In this document: positions 34,806-42,950 of the stretch, one piece after another
Numbering within the stretch: position 1 is the stretch's first letter
Layout of the letters: every line of letters begins with the position of its first letter
NCBI RefSeq assembly: GCF_016919165.1
Contig: NZ_JAFFPS010000023.1
Span: forward strand, 58,993 to 122,992
DNA length: 64,000 nt
Direction of reading: 5' to 3'
Origin: Leptospira chreensis
Lineage (GTDB): Bacteria; Spirochaetota; Leptospiria; Leptospirales; Leptospiraceae
The notes under the pieces: model-generated
The model's database searches: none
What the model saw: only the letters and a program-made list of their open reading frames with translations
Told to the model about the DNA's origin: nothing
Position numbers and translations under genes: made by a program

Positions 34806-36302
34806 CTAAGGAAGGGGAGAAATTTGCAAAATAGAAGCGGTAGATGCTTGGAAATGGGCTATGGCTACATGGTGATCGTACAATGCCTTAATTTCGCGCA
34901 CAGCTGCTTCCGCACTTGTTTGTTCTCGAATATTCACAAATAGTAGTGTAGAATCACCCAGTGCAAATCGTTCTCTTTCCATCTCTTCTAATTTTCGTGC
35001 TAATTCGACTTCATTTTGCGTAACAGTAACACGTTTTGCCGATGCAATCACCTCGGAAATAGAATCTTGTACTTCAGTTTTGATTTTATCTTTTGAGAAT
35101 TGTAATTCTTGATCCAGTTGAGCGATCTTTGCTTCAGCGGCACCGATCATTCCTCTCGGACGTTTGGTTTGGATGGGAAGATTGAGAACGAGAGATGCTT
35201 CGAGTTCTGGTTTGGCTCTTGTGATAGAACCTGGTCCAAAGTCTTGGGAACCGGCAACTACCAAATCCACTTGTGGTTTCAGTGCATTATATCCCATGTC
35301 TTGGTCCACACGAACTTTGTCTCGTTTGAATTCGAAGTCTTGTAATTCCGGTCGAAACTTCCATGCAAGTTTGATACTTTTTTCTAGTTCGAGTTTTTTA
35401 TACTCAATGGGTTTGGGAAATCCAATGGGCAACCTGTCCGTGGAAGGAAGGATTAAATTTCCATCAGTTGCTCTTAAAAATAAAGATAAGTCGATGGCTG
35501 ATTTTTGCATCTCTCGTTCGGCAGAAACAAATTGGGACTCTCTTTGTAAAATCGCACGATCGTTTTCTGTTCCTTCCATTTTCGGAATGTCACCTAACTT
35601 GATTCGTTGTGTGATTTGGTCTTGTCTACTTTTTGCTATGGCTAACAAGTCTTTGTTGACTAGATACTCTTGTCCGCTTGATACCCATTTCCAATAACGT
35701 TTGGTTGCTTCTTTGATGACTTCGATTTTTAATTTTTGAATGGAGAGTTCTGCAAGCCTTCTGTCAATGTCTGCTTTTTTGATATCGGCTCTGTTTTTAT
35801 CAATCTCTCGGTTGCGCATCAGGGGAAAGATGGCACCTGCCCGCACCTCTCCGTAGTCATTGGTTTCTCTTTTGCCATCATAGACGGGAAACTTTCCCCG
35901 CCCGATTCGGTAACCTGCAAAAAAGGAGGTTCCCCCAAGTGGTGTTGGTTTTTCAAAAACTGCATCGGTCGCATTGTTTGTATAATAACCCATTGGTTTT
36001 GTAGTTCCCATGGATTTGAATTGTAAATCAAAAGCACCTTCGGCCGCTAAGTAATTGTATTCGGCTTCTGATAAAAGTTTTTCTGCCGCAAGGACAAGGG
36101 GATACGATTTTTCTACAGACCGAAGAAGTTCTTCTAATGTGAGAACTCCTGGTTGTTGGTTGATATAATCTTGTGAATAGATATTAGGACCATGTAGAGA
36201 TTCAAAAGGATCACGTGTAGGATCTGCTTCCACTACGAAAGAAAAGAACATTCCAAAAGGACAAAGGAAGGCGAATAGAGATTGTTTTAACTTTGGGATC
36301 AT
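34806..36302 (-). CDS. TolC-like outer-membrane efflux protein
   Basis: A 498-residue exported protein of the outer-membrane factor family. A signal peptide (SLFAFLCPFGMFFSFVVEA) is followed by two OEP repeats, each an extended coiled helix with a strand pair: LTLEELLRSVEKSYPLVLAAEKLL starts the first, and IEYKKLELEKSIKLAWKFRPELQDFEFK the second. TolC proteins form trimeric tunnels that join an inner-membrane pump through a periplasmic adaptor. The start overlaps the HlyD stop (ATGA), so it is the third gene of a type-I-secretion-like operon. Confidence 0.85.
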   Translation of the reverse strand: MIPKLKQSLFAFLCPFGMFFSFVVEADPTRDPFESLHGPNIYSQDYINQQPGVLTLEELLRSVEKSYPLVLAAEKLLSEAEYNYLAAEGAFDLQFKSMGTTKPMGYYTNNATDAVFEKPTPLGGTSFFAGYRIGRGKFPVYDGKRETNDYGEVRAGAIFPLMRNREIDKNRADIKKADIDRRLAELSIQKLKIEVIKEATKRYWKWVSSGQEYLVNKDLLAIAKSRQDQITQRIKLGDIPKMEGTENDRAILQRESQFVSAEREMQKSAIDLSLFLRATDGNLILPSTDRLPIGFPKPIEYKKLELEKSIKLAWKFRPELQDFEFKRDKVRVDQDMGYNALKPQVDLVVAGSQDFGPGSITRAKPELEASLVLNLPIQTKRPRGMIGAAEAKIAQLDQELQFSKDKIKTEVQDSISEVIASAKRVTVTQNEVELARKLEEMERERFALGDSTLLFVNIREQTSAEAAVREIKALYDHHVAIAHFQASTASILQISPLP

Positions 36303-37648
36303 TTGACTTTGTCTCCACTGCCAGTTTCATCTAACAAAGATTTGATTTCTGGATCATCCATAGGAAGGTTTGGTGGAAAGTCATTGAACCTTCTCCAAAG
36401 TTCGTAACCAACACTCACGCGGTTGAGAAAGATCCAACCTTTGGCTCGGACACCTTGCCTTAAGTAACGACTTGATGGCCATTGCCTATCTTCTCTGTCA
36501 GGAATGACAAGGACTCTAAAATTTCCAGATCCACTATCTGTGATATCCACCAGTTTGACAATACCTCCGAATGTTCCGACGGCAGTTTCTGGCCAACCAC
36601 TGATTTGTAATACAGGATAACCTTGGAATTGTAAACGTACCTTTCTACCTTCCCCAACGAGAGGTATGTCGTTGCCGGAAATAAAAAGTTCGATGGCTTT
36701 GTCTTCGGAATCTGGAACAAGAATGGCAACTCCATCTCCTTCTTTCACTTGTTGAGTGTCGGGATTGACCAAAATTCTCATAATGGTTCCATCTCTCGGC
36801 GCAAATACTTCTTGGGTTTCTTGTCTGGATAATCTTGCTTCTAGTTTTGGTAAGTCTTCTAATACACGAGCCACTTCCGATTGGGCTGATGCTAGGGAAG
36901 CTTTAGCATCATTGATGGAAGCATCAGCATCTTGTGACACTTTGCCTGAATCACTATACAATGCCCTTTCTTCTTTGACTGCGGCATCATAAGCAGACTT
37001 TGCACGATCGAGTCCTGTTTCTGAATTTGTATGTTCCAGTTCCGCAAGTTCTAAGGTTCGTTTGGACGTAAGACCTTTTTCCCATAATTGTTTTTGGCGA
37101 TCTAAATTGAGATTAGCTGTTCTTAAAGCGGCTTTTGCAGCATCTACTGCTTGTTCGCTGGCTCGCACTCGGTCCTTTGCCATCATCCTTCTAGAGTCTG
37201 CTGCATTCACAGCACTTCCCCTTGAGGATCGTAAACTGATGATTCGGGAACGAATATTATCCTCTCTGGATCTTGCTGCCTCTAATCGTTGTAAGAGGGC
37301 ATTTTTTTCTTCTCGAATCCGATTGATAAAGTTAGGATCATTGTCCGAGATATCAATGATCGGATCTCCTTTTTTGACTTTTGTTCCTTCATGTACATGC
37401 CATTTGACAACGCGGCCAGCAATGGGAGATTCAATGAGTTGTTGGCGATCCAAGGGAGCATAAGCCACCACCCTTCCAAATCCCATAGTAGTTTGTTGCC
37501 AGGGAACATATAAAAGGATAAGAACACTTAAGAAAAATATAATGGTAAGAATGTATGCAAGGCTTTGTGCAGGCAACGCCGTTTGTACCAATCGATACGA
37601 AGGTAGATTTTTATAAAGTTTCCATTTCTGTGACATATCGGTTTTCAT
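36299..37648 (-). CDS. HlyD-family periplasmic adaptor (membrane fusion protein)
   Basis: A 449-residue adaptor with one N-terminal membrane helix (ILTIIFFLSVLILLYVPW), a lipoyl half-motif (IAGRVVKWHVHEGTKVKKGDPI), a long coiled-coil hairpin over about residues 115-275 rich in Ala/Lys/Glu, a second half-motif (VFAPRDGTIMRILV), and a beta-barrel domain. Two in-frame ATGs lie four codons apart at the start. Such proteins bridge an ABC transporter and TolC. It starts 9 bases after the ABC gene stop and overlaps the TolC gene by 4. Confidence 0.88.
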   Translation of the reverse strand: MKTDMSQKWKLYKNLPSYRLVQTALPAQSLAYILTIIFFLSVLILLYVPWQQTTMGFGRVVAYAPLDRQQLIESPIAGRVVKWHVHEGTKVKKGDPIIDISDNDPNFINRIREEKNALLQRLEAARSREDNIRSRIISLRSSRGSAVNAADSRRMMAKDRVRASEQAVDAAKAALRTANLNLDRQKQLWEKGLTSKRTLELAELEHTNSETGLDRAKSAYDAAVKEERALYSDSGKVSQDADASINDAKASLASAQSEVARVLEDLPKLEARLSRQETQEVFAPRDGTIMRILVNPDTQQVKEGDGVAILVPDSEDKAIELFISGNDIPLVGEGRKVRLQFQGYPVLQISGWPETAVGTFGGIVKLVDITDSGSGNFRVLVIPDREDRQWPSSRYLRQGVRAKGWIFLNRVSVGYELWRRFNDFPPNLPMDDPEIKSLLDETGSGDKVK

Positions 37649-37657
37649 ATAATAACT

Positions 37658-39886
37658 TTAAGTGTTTACCTTTAGGGAATGGCTATCGTTTTCTAAACGT
37701 AACACTTGGTCCATCTGAGAAAGTATACTTGGTGATTTGGAAACAACAAGTAGGGTCAACTCTTTATTTTTTTGTAATAATACTTTGAGAGAAGCCGAAA
37801 GAATTTGTGGTGGTAGTTGGTCTAAATTTCCATCGATTAACAAGAGTTTTGGTTTCCCAACGATGGCCCGAGCTAAGGAAAGAATTGTAGTTTGGGTCGT
37901 ATCAAAAGGATGACCAAATGTCAAAAGTGGAGTATGGATTCCATTTGGTAAAGATTGGATTGTTTCCCAGATTCCAAGCTCTATTAAAAGTTCTCTGATC
38001 TCAATGAGTGGTATTTCTTCTCGTCCTACCCGGATGTTTTCTAAGATGGTTCCTTCAAAGATTTCATTCCCTCGAACTAAAAAAGTAACAGAGTGGATTT
38101 GTTCTTTGGAAACGTCGTGGATGTTTTGGTGGTTGTATTCCACAATACCTGATGAGGGTTCTCTGAGACCACATAACAAATCCAAAAGGATCTGTGCATC
38201 GTAAGCTGTATTGGAAGAGATTCCAATGGATTTTCCTGCTGGAATTTTTAGTTGGAATTGACTAAAGATTTTGTGACCATTGGTTAACGAATAACCAATT
38301 CCTGACAATTGCGCCTGGATTGGGCCTTCGGGAATTTCAAATTCAACTGTTTTTACCGGGATGGTAGGTAGGTTGAATACTGAATTGATTTTGTCAACGG
38401 CCGCAATCAAACTATAAAAACTATCCAACTGTTTTCCAAATTTGGAGATATCACTGAGTACTTTGGCAATGACAAGTTCTGCCGCCACAAGTTGTCCAAT
38501 CGTAAGTTGTCTATGGATGACTAAATATCCACCTAATCCAAGTACGATGGCACTAGCTAAAGCTTGGATTCCTACAAGCCCAATGATTTGGCGAATATAG
38601 TTAAAAAAGTATTTTTTTCTGGCATACAAGTAGTCTCGAATGAGAGAATCAGCTTTGTCCAAGGCGAAATTGGATCCAAATGTGGAATGAAAAAGAGCGG
38701 AATGTCTGGAGATTTCTTCTAACCAGGCTGCTACTTTGTATTTTTCTTTTGAAATTTTGATATAGTTTTCAGCAGCGGGTTTTCCCAATCGATAGATAAC
38801 CCAATACCCACCAACAAACAAAATGATAAAGGAAAACACGATGAAGATGGGATGATAAAAAGAGATTAGAATAAAACCAATCACAGTGGTCAATACAACC
38901 GAAAGTCCATCAACTAACAAGGAATGAATGGATTTTTGAATGGTCATCGTATCAAAGAATCGATTCACAAGTTCCGGGTTGTGGTGTTTGTCTAAGACAT
39001 CCTGGCGAATTTTGGGAAATTTCACCGCAAACTCAGTAGCAATTCTCACAAAGACACGCCTTTGTAAAATCTCCACTACATAGATTTGGATGGTTTGCAT
39101 GGCACCAGCAAATCCTAGGAAAAATACAACTAACAATGTTAATATGATGACAGGTTGGATCATCACACCAAAAGCCACAATGTTGACAAGAGATGAAGTC
39201 GCAACAGGAACCACTAAAGATAAAATTCCGATTCCGATTCCATAAATAAATACAATCCAAACGTCTTTGGATTCCATTCGAATCAGGTGTGAAATTTGTT
39301 TTAAAGCATTGGTAACGGATGAATGTGATTTTGATATTTCTTTGTTTGTTGAAAATGGGAAGGTTGGTTCGGCGATGATCCAATCAGTATAATCTTTGTT
39401 TGATTTGATACCGATGAGTTTTAATAATTCTTTTTCAGAATACCATTCCTCTTCGGCATCAAACCGATGTAGGGGTTTGACTAGATAGGAGGATGTTTGG
39501 TAACTCAGGATGGCATAAAGTTCTGGTAAATTTCCCCCTTCCGCTCTCGCCTGGAAGACAAAAGGCGCATCCTTTGTGGTATAAGATCTTATGTCTTGTA
39601 TTGTTTTTTGAACAATATTGATGCGAATTTGGTATTGGTGGGAAGCAGCAAATAGAAAATCATAAAAATTTTCCTTTGTTAGCTGGTAATATTTGCTACG
39701 AAGGGATCGAAATCCCTCGATCATTTGACTTGGAACGGAATGGATATGTAAAGATTCGGATAAAAAATCCAAAACTGATTTTGCCAAATCTTCATGGGAA
39801 GAAAGCCGTAAGGAATGAGATTCTTCTTTGGGTTTGAAGAGTTGGTTCTTGAAATGAAATACCAACAAATGTAAAAATTTTAACAT
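37658..39886 (-). CDS. ABC-type exporter subunit with degenerate ATPase domain
   Basis: About 742 residues from ATG 39886 (GTG 39916 also possible). An N-terminal region of about 190 residues is followed by an ABC exporter membrane domain (VWIVFIYGIGIGILSLVVPVATSSL to about residue 480) and an ABC-fold C-terminus. The usual ATPase residues are gone: the Walker A stretch reads ISSNTAYDAQILLDLL with no GK(S/T); the Q-loop position reads FLVRGNEIFEGTI; the signature reads FDTTQTTILSLARAI; Walker B reads LLLIDGNLDQL with Gly where the catalytic Glu should be; the H-loop reads VVSKSPSIL without His. The ORF is full length and intact, so this looks like a maintained pseudo-ATPase rather than a broken gene. 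It heads an operon with HlyD- and TolC-like genes. Confidence 0.82.
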   Translation of the reverse strand: MLKFLHLLVFHFKNQLFKPKEESHSLRLSSHEDLAKSVLDFLSESLHIHSVPSQMIEGFRSLRSKYYQLTKENFYDFLFAASHQYQIRINIVQKTIQDIRSYTTKDAPFVFQARAEGGNLPELYAILSYQTSSYLVKPLHRFDAEEEWYSEKELLKLIGIKSNKDYTDWIIAEPTFPFSTNKEISKSHSSVTNALKQISHLIRMESKDVWIVFIYGIGIGILSLVVPVATSSLVNIVAFGVMIQPVIILTLLVVFFLGFAGAMQTIQIYVVEILQRRVFVRIATEFAVKFPKIRQDVLDKHHNPELVNRFFDTMTIQKSIHSLLVDGLSVVLTTVIGFILISFYHPIFIVFSFIILFVGGYWVIYRLGKPAAENYIKISKEKYKVAAWLEEISRHSALFHSTFGSNFALDKADSLIRDYLYARKKYFFNYIRQIIGLVGIQALASAIVLGLGGYLVIHRQLTIGQLVAAELVIAKVLSDISKFGKQLDSFYSLIAAVDKINSVFNLPTIPVKTVEFEIPEGPIQAQLSGIGYSLTNGHKIFSQFQLKIPAGKSIGISSNTAYDAQILLDLLCGLREPSSGIVEYNHQNIHDVSKEQIHSVTFLVRGNEIFEGTILENIRVGREEIPLIEIRELLIELGIWETIQSLPNGIHTPLLTFGHPFDTTQTTILSLARAIVGKPKLLLIDGNLDQLPPQILSASLKVLLQKNKELTLLVVSKSPSILSQMDQVLRLENDSHSLKVNT

Positions 39887-39963
39887 GCGAATTGTGATTC
39901 GAACCTTAGACTCCACTTGACAAAACTTTGTTCAGGATTTTCTATTTTCAACTAGAGGTTCCT

Positions 39964-40569
39964 ATGAAAATTTTTAATTCTATTTTGGTACTAATCGCAC
40001 TCTGTTTCTCCACTGGACTCTTTGCACAAGAAAACTGTACATATGAATACGACCCGTCTCAAACCTCATTAGAGTGGACAGCGTTCAAATTTACAGAAAA
40101 AACAGGTGTTAAAGGTAAATTCGATTCGATTAAAGTTGTTGGTAAACAAAAGGACAAATCAAAGTTTGGTGCTGTAAATTCTTTACAGTTTCAGATTGAT
40201 TCTTCTTCTGTGAACTCAGGTGTTCCAGATAGAGATGGTAAAATTAAAAAATTCTTTTTTGGTTCTGTGAAAGGGAATGGAAAAATTTCCGGATCATTCT
40301 CGGATATTACAGCCGGCGAAACAGGAACGGCAAAATTAAATTTGAAATATGGAAATTCTAAAACATCCGTTCCTGTGAACTTTGTTTGGAAGGGTGATCT
40401 GGTTGAAGTTACAGGAACTGTGGATGTTTTGACTCTTGGCTTAAAATCGGGGCTTAGTAAACTAAATGCAGAATGTAATGATTTGCATAAAGGCGCTGAT
40501 GGATTGAGTAAACTTTGGCCGACAGTCGATATAAAAGTTGTCTCAACAATCAAAAAAGTTTGTAAATAG
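39964..40569 (+). CDS. YceI-like exported protein
   Basis: About 201 residues from ATG 39964; a TTG/ATG-like extension upstream is out of place because the clear signal peptide starts here (IFNSILVLIALCFSTGLFA). The mature part begins NCTYEYDPSQTSLEWTAFKFTEKTGVKGKFDSIKV (read in parts), the first strands of a YceI lipocalin-like beta barrel, and continues with SSVNSGVPDRDGKIKKFFFG, another family block. YceI proteins bind isoprenoid or similar lipids in the periplasm. It diverges from the ABC gene. A second YceI gene lies at 49256-49804. Confidence 0.8.
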   Translation: MKIFNSILVLIALCFSTGLFAQENCTYEYDPSQTSLEWTAFKFTEKTGVKGKFDSIKVVGKQKDKSKFGAVNSLQFQIDSSSVNSGVPDRDGKIKKFFFGSVKGNGKISGSFSDITAGETGTAKLNLKYGNSKTSVPVNFVWKGDLVEVTGTVDVLTLGLKSGLSKLNAECNDLHKGADGLSKLWPTVDIKVVSTIKKVCK

Positions 40570-40739
40570 TTTGAAATTTCCGAATCGCTGGTCTAGTACT
40601 TCTTAGGTGGCGATTCGTTAGTTCTTAAATGATCAATTTTTATCATTCAAGAATTTGTGTTGTAGTATAAAAATTTAGATTTCGGTATTCCATTGAGATA
40701 ACCGAGTCCTGTATCAAATAAAAAAGTGAGAACATATCT
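40570..40739. repeat. attC-like imperfect palindrome (site A)
   Basis: Within this spacer, CGAATCGC at 40581-40588 pairs exactly with GCGATTCG at 40610-40617; the 9-mer TTAGGTGGC (40603-40611) and ATTCGTT (40613-40619) are shared with site B after the next gene. It begins 11 bases past the YceI stop. It could be a degenerate integron attC site or a terminator; no T-run follows. The rest of the spacer shows nothing I can name. Confidence 0.4.
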
Positions 40740-41129
40740 ATGAGTAAAGAGATCGAAACATACAACAAGGCCCAATCTGCTCTGGAAAAAGAAGTTTGTA
40801 ATGTTCTCTACGAGGAAATCAATTTACATCTTCCCAAGGCTGAAAAGAAAATTTGGCATGCACATCCGGTTTGGTTTTTGGATGGAAATCCGATTGTTGG
40901 TTATAGCAAACTAAAGAGTTGCATTCGACTTCTTTTTTGGAGTGGGCAAACTTTTGAAGTGGAAGGATTAGAACCAGAAGGAAGTTTTAAAGCAGCAGAA
41001 GTTCGTTATACGGATCCCAGCCAAATCAATAAAAAAGATTTAAAACGTTGGCTTGCCCAATCTAAGAAAATCCAATGGGACTATAAAAATATTGTGAAAC
41101 GGAAAGGTGTTCTTGAACGATTGAAGTAA
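40740..41129 (+). CDS. DUF1801 (YdhG-like) protein
   Basis: A 129-residue cytoplasmic protein of the DUF1801/YdhG fold. Features are the predicted start helix (ETYNKAQSALEKEVCNVLYEEIN), KKIWHAHPVWFLDGNPIVGYSK with the conserved 'pxW....g..v..y' pattern, then IRLLFWSGQTF and the C-terminal LKRWLAQSKKIQWDYKNIVKRKG. Function of the family is unknown, though the fold is thought to bind small ligands. It is a stand-alone gene followed at once by a palindrome (site B), as expected of a mobile cassette. Confidence 0.72.
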   Translation: MSKEIETYNKAQSALEKEVCNVLYEEINLHLPKAEKKIWHAHPVWFLDGNPIVGYSKLKSCIRLLFWSGQTFEVEGLEPEGSFKAAEVRYTDPSQINKKDLKRWLAQSKKIQWDYKNIVKRKGVLERLK

Positions 41130-41190
41130 AATCTGACTAAAAATATACTTTTTAGGTGGCTATACACAATTCGTTTATAAGATTCAGATT
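41130..41190. repeat. attC-like imperfect palindrome (site B)
   Basis: Starting on the base after the DUF1801 stop, AATCTGA at 41130-41136 pairs with TCAGATT at 41184-41190. Inside are TTAGGTGGC (41152-41160) and ATTCGTT (41169-41175), exact matches to site A. A rho-independent terminator is less likely because the arms are far apart and no T-run follows. Confidence 0.4.
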
Positions 41191-41263
41191 GATAAAGTAT
41201 AAATTCGGATTTACCTGCTGATATAATCAATTCGTATAAACCAATGTAACTATTTGAACCAAC

Positions 41264-41713
41264 ATGAAAAATATCGAAATTAAGAAACTATCCTCTGGTG
41301 ATTTAAATCAATTTATCGAACTCATTCGCGTTTTTGAAGATGTTTTTGAAATGAAAAATTTTCAAATCCCAAAGTCCGAATATCTGCAATCACTTTTGAA
41401 TCGAGATGATTTCTATGTATTTGTTTCTATCTTTGAGGATCGAGTGATTGGGGGTTTGACTACTTATACCCTTCGTCAATATTATTCAGAAAAAACCTTG
41501 GTTTATATTTTTGATTTAGCCGTTCTCACGAAATACCAACGACAAGGGATTGGAAAATCACTCATCCAAGGTATCAATGCGTATTGTAAAGATTTAGGAG
41601 TCGAAGAAGTTTTTGTCCAAGCAGATCTGGTTGATGACTACGCTCTCGATTTTTATAGGGCAACGGGTGGATTGGCAGAAGATGTGGTGCATTTTACTTA
41701 TCCGTTGGGTTAG
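41264..41713 (+). CDS. GNAT acetyltransferase, AAC(3)-I-like
   Basis: A 149-residue GNAT protein that resembles aminoglycoside 3-N-acetyltransferase type I along its length: VFEDVFEM near residue 25, YLQSLLNRDDFYVFVSIFEDRVIGGLTTYTL, the acetyl-CoA motif LAVLTKYQRQGIGKSLIQGI, then VFVQADLVDDYALDFYRATGG and DVVHFTYPLG, where AAC(3)-I has the 'QADxxDDPA..LY...G' and 'EEVMHF' blocks. The resemblance is from memory of the family, and substrate is not proven; it may acetylate another amine. It is a lone gene between palindromes. The stop is followed by a short site-like stretch (AATTCG at 41726) and then IS remains. Confidence 0.78.
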   Translation: MKNIEIKKLSSGDLNQFIELIRVFEDVFEMKNFQIPKSEYLQSLLNRDDFYVFVSIFEDRVIGGLTTYTLRQYYSEKTLVYIFDLAVLTKYQRQGIGKSLIQGINAYCKDLGVEEVFVQADLVDDYALDFYRATGGLAEDVVHFTYPLG

Positions 41714-41929
41714 GGAATGTTTTCAATTCGCTTCTAATTCATATCCACAAAAAACAACCTTATTTTATTGGCCCGCATATATACGAAATACGTTTAACTT
41801 CCACTTCTTTGCTGAGTAAACGTATTGCATATATTTACCGTTGTTATACGACATTGATTTATGGATCACTCAGGACATGGGTAACACTTTCTGGTTTCGC
41901 TTCCCCTAGAACACCTTTACAGGAGGGCT
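41714..41929. repeat. Spacer with palindromic repeat, copy 1
   Basis: The core spans 41776-41840. AATACGTTTA at 41787-41796 and TAAACGTATT at 41817-41826 form an exact 10-bp inverted repeat with a 20-base loop, flanked by ATATATACG and GCATATATTTACCG. A related element in the same orientation lies at 45163-45220. The 90 bases after it lead into the transposase remnant and contain AGGAGGG just before its ATG. Confidence 0.45.
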
Positions 41930-42124
41930 ATGGAGATGCCTTGGAAGGAGAATCAGGTCGTACATTTAAGGTTGAATTTCGTTATGGCGAGCTTTGAGAG
42001 AGGTATCAATTTCACTCAGCTCTGTGCAGAATATAGAATATCAACTGAGTGTCGATAAAAATGAAGTGAAAAATTTTTAAAAGAAGGAAAGGCTGGACTT
42101 CTAGACAAAAAGAGAACTCTGAAG
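41930..42124 (+). pseudogene. IS481-type transposase, N-terminal remnant
   Basis: From ATG 41930, preceded by AGGAGGG, the frame reads MEMPWKENQVVHLRLNFVM, then FERGINFTQLCAEYRIST and FLKEGKAGLLDKKRT, which is the N-terminal helix-turn-helix of IS481-family transposases. Two in-frame stops at 42056-42058 (TAA) and 42062-42064 (TGA) sit where the family has Tyr and Trp, each one base change away. Homology ends at about codon 65, 12 bases before the next gene. The catalytic DDE domain is missing, so it is inactive. No inverted terminal repeats were found. Confidence 0.75.
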
Positions 42125-42135
42125 AATTTAAAATT

Positions 42136-42597
42136 ATGGAAGTCGAAATAAAAAAAATCCAATCAGTTACTAATATTCATTTAGATCTTCTTCTATTAGC
42201 CGATCCGTCTATTGAAAAAATAAAAGAATATTTAATTGATAGTGAAATATACACTGCCTTGATCAATGATGAAACTATTGGAATAATCATTATTAAAGAA
42301 ATAGACCACCTGAAAAAAGAAATTATGAATGTAGCCGTTAAAGAAGAACATCAAAACAAAGGTTTAGGAAAGAAATTAATAAATTTTGTAATCAATATTG
42401 AAAAAAATAACGGAACAAAAATAATCGAAATTGGTACTGGTAATTCAAGTATCAATCAGTTGTTATTATATCAAAAAATTGGCTTTAGAATTGCTTCAAT
42501 TGAGCGAGACTTTTTTTCAAGAAATTACCAAGAAGTTATAATAGAAAATGGAATCATCTGTAAAGACATGATAAAATTAAGTATTGAATATAAATAA
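42136..42597 (+). CDS. GNAT-family N-acetyltransferase
   Basis: A 153-residue GNAT protein. The acetyl-CoA motif A reads NVAVKEEHQNKGLGKKLINFVI, with the Q/RxxGxG/A pattern, followed by GTKIIEIGTGNSSINQLLLYQKIGFRI. Substrate is unknown. The gene is noticeably richer in A and T than its neighbours (runs of AAA/ATA codons), which suggests recent transfer from a different genome. It begins directly after the transposase remnant with only a weak ribosome-binding site and ends at an attC-like palindrome. Confidence 0.8.
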   Translation: MEVEIKKIQSVTNIHLDLLLLADPSIEKIKEYLIDSEIYTALINDETIGIIIIKEIDHLKKEIMNVAVKEEHQNKGLGKKLINFVINIEKNNGTKIIEIGTGNSSINQLLLYQKIGFRIASIERDFFSRNYQEVIIENGIICKDMIKLSIEYK

Positions 42598-42609
42598 TGA
42601 ATCAATGTC

Positions 42610-42673
42610 GCATAACACCGACTAACCGCTTAGGGACTCAGGGCCAGCCTACGTCGGTTAGTCTAGTTCGATA
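42610..42673. repeat. attC-like imperfect palindrome (site C)
   Basis: The best example of the group. GACTAACCG at 42620-42628 pairs exactly with CGGTTAGTC at 42655-42663; an inner TAGG/CCTA pair (42631-42634, 42648-42651) extends the hairpin. The flanks carry ATAAC (42612-42616) and GTT (42666-42668), the positions of R'' and R' cores in integron attC sites, though the R' core is degenerate. It lies 13 bases after the GNAT stop. Confidence 0.45.
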
Positions 42674-42795
42674 TGTATAAACTTGACAAGCAGTATAAAA
42701 ATTCGCCCTAGAATTCCCTTCAGTCTATCCAATTCAATCTCCATTTACTCAATACAAATTGGATGACGTCTTGCTCATTGCACCTACCAAAGCAA

Positions 42796-42890
42796 GCCCC
42801 GCGCCAGCGATAGTAGCGGAAATCCTTTCCGTTTTGATAACTATTTTTATCTACAAACCAATCGGAAAGATTGGAGCGGATAGCGCGGTC
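42796..42890 (+). ncRNA. Candidate Flavo-1-like structured RNA
   Basis: This 95-base stretch in a 349-base gap has nested pairing: an outer stem CCGCGC/GCGCGG (42799-42804 with 42883-42888) and an inner stem CTTTCCG/CGGAAAG (42825-42831 with 42863-42869) extended by AAT/ATT. The unpaired motifs CGATAGTAGCGGAAATCC on the 5' side and GATTGGAGCGGATAGCG on the 3' side look like the Flavo-1 RNA motif, which was described mainly from Flavobacteria and also from spirochaetes. The family match is from memory and the transcribed strand is uncertain. Function is unknown. Confidence 0.5.
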
Positions 42891-42906
42891 GGTAAAGAAT
42901 AGGATT

Positions 42907-42950
42907 CTAATCGACTAACGAATTCGAGGCGCCCACTGATAAACGATTAG
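42907..42950. repeat. attC-like imperfect palindrome (site D)
   Basis: CTAATCG at 42907-42913 pairs with CGATTAG at 42944-42950. The 44 bases align without gaps to site E at 45311 and contain AACGAAT, the reverse complement of the ATTCGTT in sites A and B. It overlaps the stop codon of the GFA gene, so it sits at that gene's 3' end on the minus strand. Confidence 0.42.

Noticed and set aside
41809..41997. Short open frame between the AAC(3)-like gene and the second GNAT
   Set aside because: It runs in a different frame over the IS481 remnant, has no recognisable protein pattern, and is best explained as chance.
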